Assembly: GCA_050013795.1 (NCBI GenBank)
Contig: JBEKEO010000121.1
Span: forward strand, 1 to 9,053
Origin: CAWHOW01 sp050013795
Lineage (GTDB): Bacteria; Bacteroidota; Bacteroidia; Bacteroidales; CG2-30-32-10
Direction: 5' to 3'
Length of the DNA: 9,053 nt
A program made the position numbers and the translations under genes. Under the pieces are notes generated by a model that worked only from the letters and a program-made list of their open reading frames with translations, was not told where the DNA came from and did no database searches. Each line of letters opens with the position of its first letter. Positions within the stretch are counted from its first letter, which is position 1. Shown in pieces: positions 1-6,680 of the stretch.

Positions 1-915
1 CAAGCGGGTTCTGATAATAATTTACGTGCTATATTGAATTACAAAAACCAATGGAACAGCGTTGCCAGTCCTTATAAAACTTATAACTTCTCCTTTGATA
101 TGGCATTGAAAAAGAAAAAAAACGCTAGCGGATTTTCGACCGTTGGAGTAAATGTTTTCGATGATAAAGCCGGTGATGCAGGGATGGGAACCTTTCAGGG
201 AAACCTTGTATATGCTTACCATGTGTATCTTACGGAATTCAGTACTCTTTCAGGAGGATTATACGGAGCTTTTGCACAACGCCAGGTAGGAACCGGGCCA
301 CTTCAATGGGGAAACCAGTTTGATGGCATGAATTACAATGCTGCATTACCTTCCGGCGAACAACTAAATACAAATAGTTTTTCATATCTTGATTTTGGAG
401 GAGGTGTACATTGGAAATATAGCATAAGTGAGCGGTATATGACGGGTAACGACCAACGGACATTCAATGCAGGTATAGCTATATTTCATGTGAACAAGCC
501 AAAATATTCATTTTTCGGTACCGGGGAAAGACTTAATATGAAAGAAGTCGTTTATGGAAATGCTTTAATTGGTGTTAGCAATACAAATCTTTCTGTTGTT
601 CCGGGATTCTTTTTTTCAAAGCAGGGAGTAGCAAATGAACTCTATTTGGGTTCTTTATTGCGTTATCAATTAAAAGAAAACTCAAAAATTACAGGTTTTA
701 TTAAAGGCTCCAGTATTTCAGGTGGTTTATACTATAGAAACCGGGATGCGATAATTGCCGATATCATGTATGAGTTCTCTCAATATGCAATTGGTGTAAG
801 TTATGATATCAATATTTCCGGACTTAAAACAGCCAGCAATGGCAATGGCGGATTTGAGGTTTCTTTACGGTTTGTAAACCCAAATCCATTTCTTTATTCC
901 AAATCAAGATATTAG
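1..915 (+). CDS. PorP/SprF family type IX secretion outer-membrane protein (5' truncated)
   Basis: The reading frame is open from the first base with no stop, so the gene enters from the left; a TTG at 34 is only an internal codon. The visible 304 residues begin with AGS followed by a LRAILNYKNQW stretch. This matches the N-terminal motif of PorP/SprF proteins (NPAxAGS, then a YRNQW-like strand), so probably only the signal peptide and a few tens of residues are missing. The rest is alternating aromatic/glycine beta-strand sequence typical of an outer-membrane barrel, ending NPFLYSKSRY. Known for the family: PorP and SprF are needed for secretion or surface attachment of type IX cargo, SprF specifically for the adhesin SprB. 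The OmpA/PD40 gene 108 bases downstream is the usual partner, which supports the call. Which cargo it serves cannot be seen; a large adhesin gene upstream is possible. The family is confident, the exact orthologue is not. Confidence 0.9.
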   Translation, partial: QAGSDNNLRAILNYKNQWNSVASPYKTYNFSFDMALKKKKNASGFSTVGVNVFDDKAGDAGMGTFQGNLVYAYHVYLTEFSTLSGGLYGAFAQRQVGTGPLQWGNQFDGMNYNAALPSGEQLNTNSFSYLDFGGGVHWKYSISERYMTGNDQRTFNAGIAIFHVNKPKYSFFGTGERLNMKEVVYGNALIGVSNTNLSVVPGFFFSKQGVANELYLGSLLRYQLKENSKITGFIKGSSISGGLYYRNRDAIIADIMYEFSQYAIGVSYDINISGLKTASNGNGGFEVSLRFVNPNPFLYSKSRY

Positions 916-926
916 AAAATCATATA

Positions 927-943
927 CAGTTTTTATCAAACTG
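927..943. repeat. Small inverted repeat after the PorP gene
   Basis: CAGTTT at 927-932 is perfectly repeated in reverse complement as AAACTG at 938-943, with a 5-base loop. No T-run follows on either strand, so it does not look like a rho-independent terminator. That leaves read-through from the PorP-type gene into the OmpA-type gene plausible. It may be chance in AT-rich DNA. Confidence 0.3.
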
Positions 944-1023
944 AAATAACCTGAGAATACCTAAGGAAAAGGCGGGGATAGTATACAATACCACCTGTTT
1001 CATAAATTAAAAAATTTAGCAAA

Positions 1024-2580
1024 ATGAAGCCGATTACGTTCATCATTGTTGGGGTTCTTTCATCCTTATTGGCATTCGGCCAAAAAAAGGACACTATTAA
1101 AGTTAATGATACCCTCAAGGTAGTCATTACCCATCTTGGAAAAGAAATTAATTCCCCTTTTAAAGATTATGCACCGGTGGTTTCGGCTGATGGCGAATTA
1201 TTAATCTTTACTTCACGAAGACCTGTCACCCCAAAAGAAAAAGAAAAAAATAAAGAAGCAAAAGAAAATATTTATTCCGCAACTTATTCAAAAGCAAAAA
1301 AGAAATGGAATAATGCAACGATTCTTAGTGAAACCGTGAACGACCCTAACAGGTTTAATTCAGCTATTGCCATTTCGAACGATGGGCAGCGGATGTTATT
1401 ATACCGTGATGATGTCAATGGTGATGGAAATATTTGGGAGTCGAAACTTAATGGCAAGGTTTGGAGTGTCCCCGTAAAATTACCCGAACCTATAAACAGC
1501 AAATATCAGGAAACTTCTGCAAGTTATTCTCCCGATGGAAAAACAATTTATTTTGTCAGCGACAGACCCGGCGGTCAGGGAGGACTTGATATCTGGATGT
1601 GCACACAGGATGATGAAGGCAACTGGGGGTCTGCTGTAAATCTTGGCCCGACGATTAATACTTCATACGATGAAGAAGGCGTTTTCATACATCCTGATGG
1701 AAGAACGTTATTTTTCAGTTCGAAGGGACATAATTCAACAGGGGGATATGATATCTTTAAATCGGTGTATGAAAACGGAAAGTGGAGCGAACCTAAAAAT
1801 CTAGGTTCATATATTAATACGCCTGAGGATGATGTATATTTTGTGCTTACCGCTGACGGGAAAACAGGTTATTATTCATCAATTAAAAAAGGAGGATTTG
1901 GAGAAAATGATATTTATTGCATCAATTTTATCCCTAGTTTATTGCAAAAGGGACCATCTTTAACATTGCTGAAAGGAACAATTACGGATGAAATTATCGG
2001 CAAACCGCTTGAATCAAAAATTGTCATTAAAGATATTGAAAAAAATGTTGAGGTAACTACTATCAACTCAAACAGCGAAACAGGAAAATATTTAGTTTCA
2101 CTTCCTTCCAACAAAAATTATGGCATTACGGTAAATGCTGATGGATACCTCTTCCAATCTGTGAATGTCAATATTCCGCTTTCAACCGGGTACCAAGAAA
2201 TCATCAAGGATATTCAGTTGAAAAAAATTGAAATAGGAAAAAAGATTGTGCTTAATAATATTTTTTATGATTTTGATAAGTCCACACTCCGTCCTGAATC
2301 AATTTCTGAACTTGACCGCATGGTTCTTCTTATGAGCCAGAACCCAACAATAAAAATTGAACTATCCAGCCACACCGATAATGTTGGATCTAATGAATAT
2401 AACATAACGCTATCGCAGGCCAGGGCACAGTCTGTGGTCGATTATCTGATTTCTAAGGGAATTAGCAAGGACAGACTTGTTGCGAAAGGATACGGTAAAT
2501 CGATACCCATTGCCACCAATGACACTGAAGAAGGAAGACAACTTAACAGAAGAACGGAATTTAAAATATTAAGTAAATGA
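1024..2580 (+). CDS. OmpA family protein with PD40 propeller repeats (PorE-like)
   Basis: This is a complete 518-residue envelope protein. Residues 1-19 are a signal peptide (cleavage probably after AFG, before Q20). About five PD40/WD40-like repeats follow (near 45-65, 110-130, 160-190, 212-245, 265-298), with motifs such as SPDGKTIYFVSDRPGG and HPDGRTLFFSS. Residues 315-400 resemble a carboxypeptidase-regulatory-like beta-sandwich. Residues 405-518 are an OmpA C-terminal domain: YDFDKSTLRP, SSHTDNVGS, NITLSQARAQSVVDYL and KGYGKSIPI. D452 and R467, 15 apart, fit the pair that binds diaminopimelate in peptidoglycan. A lysine/glutamate-rich insert sits at 70-95 between the first two repeats. 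PorE of the type IX system has the same PD40, regulatory-like and OmpA order plus N-terminal TPRs, which I do not see here. Its place after a PorP/SprF gene suggests it anchors that module to the cell wall. Start: the ATG opens directly onto the signal peptide; no ribosome-binding site is evident. Confidence 0.95.
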   Translation: MKPITFIIVGVLSSLLAFGQKKDTIKVNDTLKVVITHLGKEINSPFKDYAPVVSADGELLIFTSRRPVTPKEKEKNKEAKENIYSATYSKAKKKWNNATILSETVNDPNRFNSAIAISNDGQRMLLYRDDVNGDGNIWESKLNGKVWSVPVKLPEPINSKYQETSASYSPDGKTIYFVSDRPGGQGGLDIWMCTQDDEGNWGSAVNLGPTINTSYDEEGVFIHPDGRTLFFSSKGHNSTGGYDIFKSVYENGKWSEPKNLGSYINTPEDDVYFVLTADGKTGYYSSIKKGGFGENDIYCINFIPSLLQKGPSLTLLKGTITDEIIGKPLESKIVIKDIEKNVEVTTINSNSETGKYLVSLPSNKNYGITVNADGYLFQSVNVNIPLSTGYQEIIKDIQLKKIEIGKKIVLNNIFYDFDKSTLRPESISELDRMVLLMSQNPTIKIELSSHTDNVGSNEYNITLSQARAQSVVDYLISKGISKDRLVAKGYGKSIPIATNDTEEGRQLNRRTEFKILSK

Positions 2581-2750
2581 TGTTACGCAAAATTAATATA
2601 CAACATTTATTCAATTATGCCCAATTGCATCATTGAACATCTTCGAAAAAGTATTATTCACTGACAGGAAACATGGGATGATTGGAGATTCGTTTTAGGG
2701 CAAAGTCATATTTCGGTAAAATTCATACAATCTTAAAAGAAGAATTTTAT

Positions 2751-2758
2751 TATTTTTG
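2751..2758 (+). promoter_or_regulatory. Bacteroidetes-type -7 box for the small anchored protein
   Basis: TATTTTTG fits the Bacteroidetes primary-sigma -7 consensus TANNTTTG and ends 14 bases before the ATG at 2773, implying a very short leader. No clear TTTG element is seen about 20 bases further upstream, so support is partial. The 192-base gap before this gene also fits a separate transcription unit. Confidence 0.4.
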
Positions 2759-2772
2759 ACAATTAATTTCAT

Positions 2773-3309
2773 ATGAAGAAAATTCTATCTGTTTTTCTTT
2801 TGCTGATTTTCCTGTTTAATCTTGCAGGTTATTTTATTGTTTTCAAAATAATGCAATGTTCGGTGCAGCAGGAAATGAAAAACTATCTTGAAAAGAATAC
2901 TTCAAACAAAGAGACCGAAACCATAGTAATTCCTGATAGTGAAATTACATCTCCCTCATCCCGCATTAAGTTCACGGACGATGACGAATTTATCTATAAC
3001 GGAAAAATGTATGATATTATCAGCAGGAAAACAGAAAAAGGCTTTACTATATTTTATTGTATGAATGATAAACAGGAAGAGCAGCTTTATTCCGCTTTAA
3101 AGGACCATATTATGCATAATTCTGATCAGAATTTACCGCTGAAAGATAAATCAAACCTTATCATCAAAAATATCATTAAAGAAGCATTACCCGACGGAAA
3201 TGCGCATCTTCAGACTTTTAGTTCAAAAAATATTATTTATTATTCAAGTTATAATTCCGCAACTCATCAAAGTTTCATTTCTGTAATTACTCCTCCTCCC
3301 AAATCCTGA
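2773..3309 (+). CDS. Small membrane-anchored protein of unknown function
   Basis: This 178-residue protein starts with two lysines and a hydrophobic segment (about residues 4-26, LSVFLLLIFLFNLAGYFIVF). That segment is followed by no obvious cleavage site, so it is probably an uncleaved anchor. The remainder is a soluble, probably periplasmic domain. It contains DEFIYNGKMYDI (71-82), a repeated-strand pattern FTIFYCMNDKQEEQL (91-105), and a short proline-rich tail (PPPKS). I have an impression that small proteins with this F-Y-x-GKMYDI and YCxNDKQEEQL pattern recur in Bacteroidetes next to TonB receptors or heavy-metal genes, but I cannot confirm it and know of no assigned activity. The TonB receptor gene starts 95 bases downstream on the same strand with a hairpin between, so the two may be co-expressed. 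It could be an accessory or sensor of that uptake system; this is inference. The ATG is supported by the anchor directly behind it. Confidence 0.85.
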   Translation: MKKILSVFLLLIFLFNLAGYFIVFKIMQCSVQQEMKNYLEKNTSNKETETIVIPDSEITSPSSRIKFTDDDEFIYNGKMYDIISRKTEKGFTIFYCMNDKQEEQLYSALKDHIMHNSDQNLPLKDKSNLIIKNIIKEALPDGNAHLQTFSSKNIIYYSSYNSATHQSFISVITPPPKS

Positions 3310-3344
3310 TAAGAAATTTTGTTTTTTTATTTCATGTTTAATGC

Positions 3345-3366
3345 CGGCATTTGGTTAATAATGCCG
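3345..3366. repeat. Hairpin between small protein and TonB receptor genes
   Basis: CGGCATT (3345-3351) pairs perfectly with AATGCCG (3360-3366) around an 8-base loop. The left arm also overlaps a perfect 12-base palindrome, AATGCCGGCATT at 3340-3351, so two alternative structures compete. A T-rich stretch begins about 9 bases after the stem (3375 onward), too far for a classic terminator. It could be a weak terminator, an attenuator, or an operator in front of the receptor gene at 3405. Confidence 0.45.
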
Positions 3367-3404
3367 CATGCATAATTTTTTAATTTTCATATAAATTCCA
3401 AACC

Positions 3405-5621
3405 ATGAAAACAAAAATATTTTCACTTTTTATATTGATGTTATTTTCACTGGCAACGGTAGTTGCACAGGAAAACAAAGATTCGCTGAGAGTAAAGAAT
3501 CTTAATGAAGTAATTATTACCGCTCCAAGAAATGACATGCCTCTTAAGGAAATGCCTTCTGCTATCACTGTCGTTTCACAGGACCAGATTAACACGATGA
3601 CCAAGAGCATCGCCACTGATGAAGAGCTGAGACTTGTTCCCGGTGTAAAAGTGGATAACGGAACCGATGGTTCAAGAGTTCATTTATATATCCGCGGACA
3701 GGGAGTATTATCAGAAAGCGGTTTCAGGGGAATTGAAGTCCTTATTGACGGTATTCCTGTTAATGACCCCGGTGGCTTCTGCCCCGACTTATATGATGTT
3801 GACTGGGAAACTGTGAAAAGCGTGGAAGTAGTTAAAGGTCTTGCCGCTTCTATGTATGGCGGCAGCGGCAACGGTGGTGTTGTTAATATTATTACTAATG
3901 ACGGTGGTAAAAAACCATACAATGATATGTTTTATGCTTCTGCTGGGTCGTATTGTTTCTGGAAAGCTATGGAACAAGCTGACGGCACTCAGGGCAATGT
4001 TAATTACAGGATATCATATTCGCATATGCAGGGTAATGGCTACCGCAAACACCAAGCTTTTATGGGCGACAATTTCAGCGAGAAGTTAAACTGGGCACCT
4101 TCGGATAAAGTGCATATTCTCCAGACAATTACATACACAAATTACTTTAACCAGAATTCCGAAGGTATGAACCTGGATAAAATAGGTATAGGAGGTAGTA
4201 TAATTGACCCTATGCAAGCATTGAATACGGGTTGGCAAGCCTCAAACAATGATGCTATTCCTTTTAATGAGTTCCATAAAACCCAAAGACTCACAGGCGC
4301 TACAACTATTAATTATGATATTACTAAAAATCAGTATCTCACCTTAAAGGGGTTTTTCAGGATGAACGATTATAGAGAAACTTCGAATAACGGCGATGAT
4401 TACAAACCATATATCAATCCGGGAGTATCTGCACAGTACAATCTTAATTGCGGTAAAGAAAATCTTATAAACCATTTTTCTTTAGGAGCAGATTACGAAG
4501 CAGAAACAATGAGTGAACATGAATTTGCCGTTCCAGATGAATATCACAGGGACTCTACCAGGGGTGACAGCCATTTCGGGCAACTAAGTTTCGACCTCAA
4601 TTCAATACTGATCAATCAGATTATAAGAGAAAGAAGTCTTGGTATTTTCTTTATTGATAAGCTTGATATCAGTAAAAAACTGTTTGCTACTCTTAATGTT
4701 CGTAATGATTATATGTACAGCGAGTTGATTGATGATATACCCACACCTGATTCATTATGTCCTAACGGAAATAAAATATTCCAAAAAACCACCTATCGCT
4801 TTGGTCTGGCTTACGACGTTTGTAAATCTACAAATATCTATGCTAACTATGGTACAGGATTTTTAGTTCCTACTAATGACGAATTATATAATAATCCTGT
4901 TGCCTGGGGCGGTTTTAATTCAACCATTAAACCTTCTACTTCCCAGGGCGGTGAATTTGGCATAAGAGGCAATGTCGGGAATAAAATTAATTATGATGTT
5001 ACAGGTTTTATGATTAATTCTAAAAATGAATTCTATCGCTATAGTGTTCCTGGAAGGGGTAATAATACAGCTTTCTATGGTAATATGGGCGCTAGTAATA
5101 GGTCGGGATTAGAAGCCTTTTTGTCGTACTCCCCTGTAAAATCTGTAAGATTAGAGGTGGCTTATACATATTCTCATTTTATTTATACTTCTCCTGACAG
5201 TGTTAAAAACCATTGGATTCCTGAATGTCCTCAGCATATGCTAACTGCTGAAGTTGGAATAAAACTCACCAAGAATTTCACTCTTACTCTTAGCACTGAA
5301 TATGAATCCAAGTGGAAGCTCCAGGTTGATGATTCTATTTACAATTATTATACAATTGGGCAGACATATTACCAGACTTACCAGAAATGCAGTTCGTGGG
5401 TTACGGCCCCTGGTCATAACTATGGCTATAATATTTACAGCGCTGAAATAAATTATCATTGGAAATTAGGTTCTCTTAACGGCGACCTTAGCTTATATGC
5501 CAAGAATATTTTCGGGCAGCATTATTATGGCTTTACTGAACCGAATAACGGAGTTGATTATAACAGTTACCAACCGGCTCCCGGACGCGAATTCTTTGTA
5601 AGTCTGAAAGTAAGGTTTTAG
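3405..5621 (+). CDS. TonB-dependent outer-membrane receptor
   Basis: This is a complete 738-residue receptor for energy-dependent import of a scarce ligand across the outer membrane, driven by TonB-ExbB-ExbD. Residues 1-21 are a signal peptide (ATVVA/Q). A TonB-box-like stretch LNEVIITAPR lies at 33-42. The plug domain spans about 48-165, with MPSAITVVSQDQI, the L(R/Y)IRGQG motif near 94-100, a VLIDGIPVND segment (112-121), and VKSVEVVKGLAASMYGGSGNGGVVNI leading into the barrel. The rest is a long beta-barrel ending in REFFVSLKVRF with the usual terminal phenylalanine. There is no N-terminal carboxypeptidase-like extension and no SusD-like gene next to it. That argues against a glycan (SusC) role and is closer to metal, siderophore or vitamin receptors; the ligand cannot be read from the sequence. 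A strong terminator follows. No cobalamin-riboswitch-sized leader is available upstream (only 95 bases). Confidence 0.97.
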   Translation: MKTKIFSLFILMLFSLATVVAQENKDSLRVKNLNEVIITAPRNDMPLKEMPSAITVVSQDQINTMTKSIATDEELRLVPGVKVDNGTDGSRVHLYIRGQGVLSESGFRGIEVLIDGIPVNDPGGFCPDLYDVDWETVKSVEVVKGLAASMYGGSGNGGVVNIITNDGGKKPYNDMFYASAGSYCFWKAMEQADGTQGNVNYRISYSHMQGNGYRKHQAFMGDNFSEKLNWAPSDKVHILQTITYTNYFNQNSEGMNLDKIGIGGSIIDPMQALNTGWQASNNDAIPFNEFHKTQRLTGATTINYDITKNQYLTLKGFFRMNDYRETSNNGDDYKPYINPGVSAQYNLNCGKENLINHFSLGADYEAETMSEHEFAVPDEYHRDSTRGDSHFGQLSFDLNSILINQIIRERSLGIFFIDKLDISKKLFATLNVRNDYMYSELIDDIPTPDSLCPNGNKIFQKTTYRFGLAYDVCKSTNIYANYGTGFLVPTNDELYNNPVAWGGFNSTIKPSTSQGGEFGIRGNVGNKINYDVTGFMINSKNEFYRYSVPGRGNNTAFYGNMGASNRSGLEAFLSYSPVKSVRLEVAYTYSHFIYTSPDSVKNHWIPECPQHMLTAEVGIKLTKNFTLTLSTEYESKWKLQVDDSIYNYYTIGQTYYQTYQKCSSWVTAPGHNYGYNIYSAEINYHWKLGSLNGDLSLYAKNIFGQHYYGFTEPNNGVDYNSYQPAPGREFFVSLKVRF

Positions 5622-5642
5622 TTCTTTCTATCACTATTAAAA

Positions 5643-5685
5643 TTTCTTCCTCTCCTGAATAAACAGCGAGAGGGAGAGATTTTTT
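5643..5685 (+). terminator. Strong rho-independent terminator after the TonB receptor
   Basis: Bases 5643-5654 pair with 5668-5679 in a 12-base-pair stem (two G-T wobbles). The 13-base loop can itself close with CTG/CAG. A run of six T follows directly at 5680-5685. It ends the receptor transcript 22 bases after the stop codon and separates it from the membrane-protein gene at 5735. Confidence 0.92.
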
Positions 5686-5709
5686 ATTTAGTATAATTAC
5701 AGAAAAAAT

Positions 5710-5717
5710 TATTTTTG
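5710..5717 (+). promoter_or_regulatory. Bacteroidetes-type -7 box for the membrane protein gene
   Basis: TATTTTTG matches TANNTTTG and lies 17 bases before the ATG at 5735, directly after a strong terminator, where a new promoter is expected. No convincing -33 TTTG is seen, only an AT-rich stretch. Confidence 0.5.
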
Positions 5718-5734
5718 TATTAAATATTCTTTTT

Positions 5735-6187
5735 ATGAACGGAGCACATCTTCACCTTATCCTAAGCCATATCCCGATAATCGGCGCAGGGTTTACCACG
5801 TTATTAATTATTTTTGCACTTGGTCAAAAAAGCAAGGAGGTAAAACATACTTCGCTTTGGTTTGCCTTAATAATAGGCATCAGCGCCCTGATTACATATC
5901 TGACCGGTGACAGCGCCGAAGAAATAGTTAAAACCATTCCCGGCATTACTGAAAGCCTCATTGACCCTCATGAAAACATGGCTTTGTTTTATATGATATC
6001 TCTTTTGTTTATAGGGGCTGTAGCACTGGCAGGCATAGTCCTTTCGCGTGCATCATCTGAGATACTTCATAAATTCACTATTATTATTCTTATACTTAAC
6101 ATACTAGCCATGTTCCTTGCCTATAAAACCAGTTTATCGGGCGGCAAAATCAGACATACAGAAATAGAAAATACCCAACAATTTTAG
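5735..6187 (+). CDS. Four-helix inner-membrane protein with conserved-looking histidines
   Basis: This 150-residue hydrophobic protein has four predicted membrane segments, near residues 8-29, 41-58, 82-103 and 112-131. The N-terminus MNGAHLHLILSHIPIIG places H5, H7 and H12 at the start of helix 1. The loop after helix 2 reads LTGDSAEEIVKTIPG, then SLIDPHE (H79, E80) opens helix 3. H112 opens helix 4, and the tail has SGGKIRHTEI (H141). The spacing of histidines at membrane edges resembles heme-binding or respiratory-chain accessory membrane proteins, and the fold recalls DUF2231-type proteins. Both are inference; I do not know a demonstrated function. It has its own promoter box and is cut off from the TonB receptor by a terminator, so co-function with the receptor is not implied. 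The ATG is well placed behind the promoter. No terminator is seen after the stop. Confidence 0.85.
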   Translation: MNGAHLHLILSHIPIIGAGFTTLLIIFALGQKSKEVKHTSLWFALIIGISALITYLTGDSAEEIVKTIPGITESLIDPHENMALFYMISLLFIGAVALAGIVLSRASSEILHKFTIIILILNILAMFLAYKTSLSGGKIRHTEIENTQQF

Positions 6188-6194
6188 AAATTGA

Positions 6195-6421
6195 TTGCAT
6201 TTTATTGGCATTCCCAGCGGCACCATAATCGGTTATTATCATGCAAGCATTGTTCCTGCAAGTCGTAAATCTACGTCTACCGGAACAACGGTAATTCCTA
6301 AAGCTGTTATTTCTAAAACTGCATCGCTGATTCCTGCTAGTAAAAGCAAGCAGACGTAGCTGGGAAAATTATACAGAAGCCGCGCGGAACAACAAATATT
6401 TAAACTGTTTGTGCATTGACA
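6195..6421. other. Possible decayed coding fragment, open on both strands
   Basis: On the plus strand a frame runs from a TTG at 6195 to TAG at 6357-6359 (54 codons; for example GIPSGTIIGYYHAS, TSTGTTVIPKAV). On the minus strand a frame is open from 6421 to a TGA at 6239-6241, reading LLLAGISDAVLEITALGI and then VVPVDVDLRLAG. Neither has a good start codon or promoter, and I do not recognise either product. The minus reading looks more protein-like (hydrophobic/acidic pattern). It may be a fossil of a lost gene or only chance. Confidence 0.25.
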
Positions 6422-6481
6422 CTATAGTATTTGCAGATATACGCGGGGGATATGGAAGGATTAATTTAAATCTTCTAAGAT

Positions 6482-6505
6482 AAAAAAGACAGCTTACGCT
6501 GTCTT
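6482..6505 (-). terminator. Orphan minus-strand rho-independent terminator
   Basis: AAGACAGC (6486-6493) and GCTGTCTT (6498-6505) form a perfect 8-base-pair stem with a 4-base loop. Read on the minus strand, the stem runs straight into T residues (complement of A at 6482-6487). On the plus strand only CTCAATT follows, so the direction is minus. No minus-strand gene lies upstream of it within 1.7 kb except the tmRNA-like end at 6520-6542, which makes it an orphan. Confidence 0.75.
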
Positions 6506-6519
6506 CTCAATTAAACTTT

Positions 6520-6542
6520 GTGGAGCTGGAGGTCTTTGAACC
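6520..6542 (-). pseudogene. Fragment resembling the 3' end of tmRNA (ssrA)
   Basis: The minus strand reads GGTTCAAAGACCTCC then AGCTCCAC, close to the tmRNA T-loop plus acceptor end (E. coli ssrA ends TTCAACTCCCGCCAGCTCCACCA). The acceptor part CCAGCTCCA is intact. The base that should close the T-stem (C61) is A, and upstream sequence no longer forms a T-stem. No encoded CCA follows (CAAAG instead). A whole tmRNA would need several hundred bases to the right, which is fumC, so at best this is a fragment. The terminator 14 bases downstream supports a former RNA gene end. A short chance match is the main alternative. Confidence 0.35.
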
Positions 6543-6632
6543 TTGCTCTATGTAGCAGTGATAGTAATGGTTTCGGAATTTGAATTATGCATGGTAACCG
6601 AATTGGTAACTTAAAGAAGATTTCGTTTCAAA

Positions 6633-6664
6633 TTGTTTCATTTTTAATTATTACTATACTTTTG
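6633..6664 (+). promoter_or_regulatory. Bacteroidetes-type promoter of fumC
   Basis: TACTTTTG at 6657-6664 fits TANNTTTG. A TTG at 6633-6635 lies 21 bases upstream, the expected distance for the -33 element. The ATG of fumC follows 16 bases after the -7 box, so the leader is short. It shows that fumarase is expressed as its own unit. Confidence 0.6.
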
Positions 6665-6680
6665 TAAATTAAAGAAAAAT

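Larger units (their letters stand above)
6188..6680. other. 493-base stretch without a convincing gene
   Basis: Between the membrane-protein gene and fumC nothing codes clearly. The left part (6195-6421) is open on both strands for about 55-60 codons but lacks good starts. It contains a GC-rich patch (CCGCGCGG, 6380-6387) and a separated inverted repeat (ctacgtct 6271-6278 / agacgtag 6352-6359). The middle (6480-6542) holds a minus-strand terminator and a tmRNA-like end. The right part (6545-6680) is AT-rich leader carrying the fumC promoter. Remnants of decayed genes or an old insertion would explain the mixture, but this is not proven. Confidence 0.7.

Noticed and set aside
5241..5262. A Cys-His-Met cluster (PECPQHM) in the TonB receptor barrel that might suggest a copper ligand.
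   Set aside because: The position corresponds to the common barrel motif with proline-x-x-proline-x-histidine found in many TonB receptors; a single cysteine there does not define a metal site.
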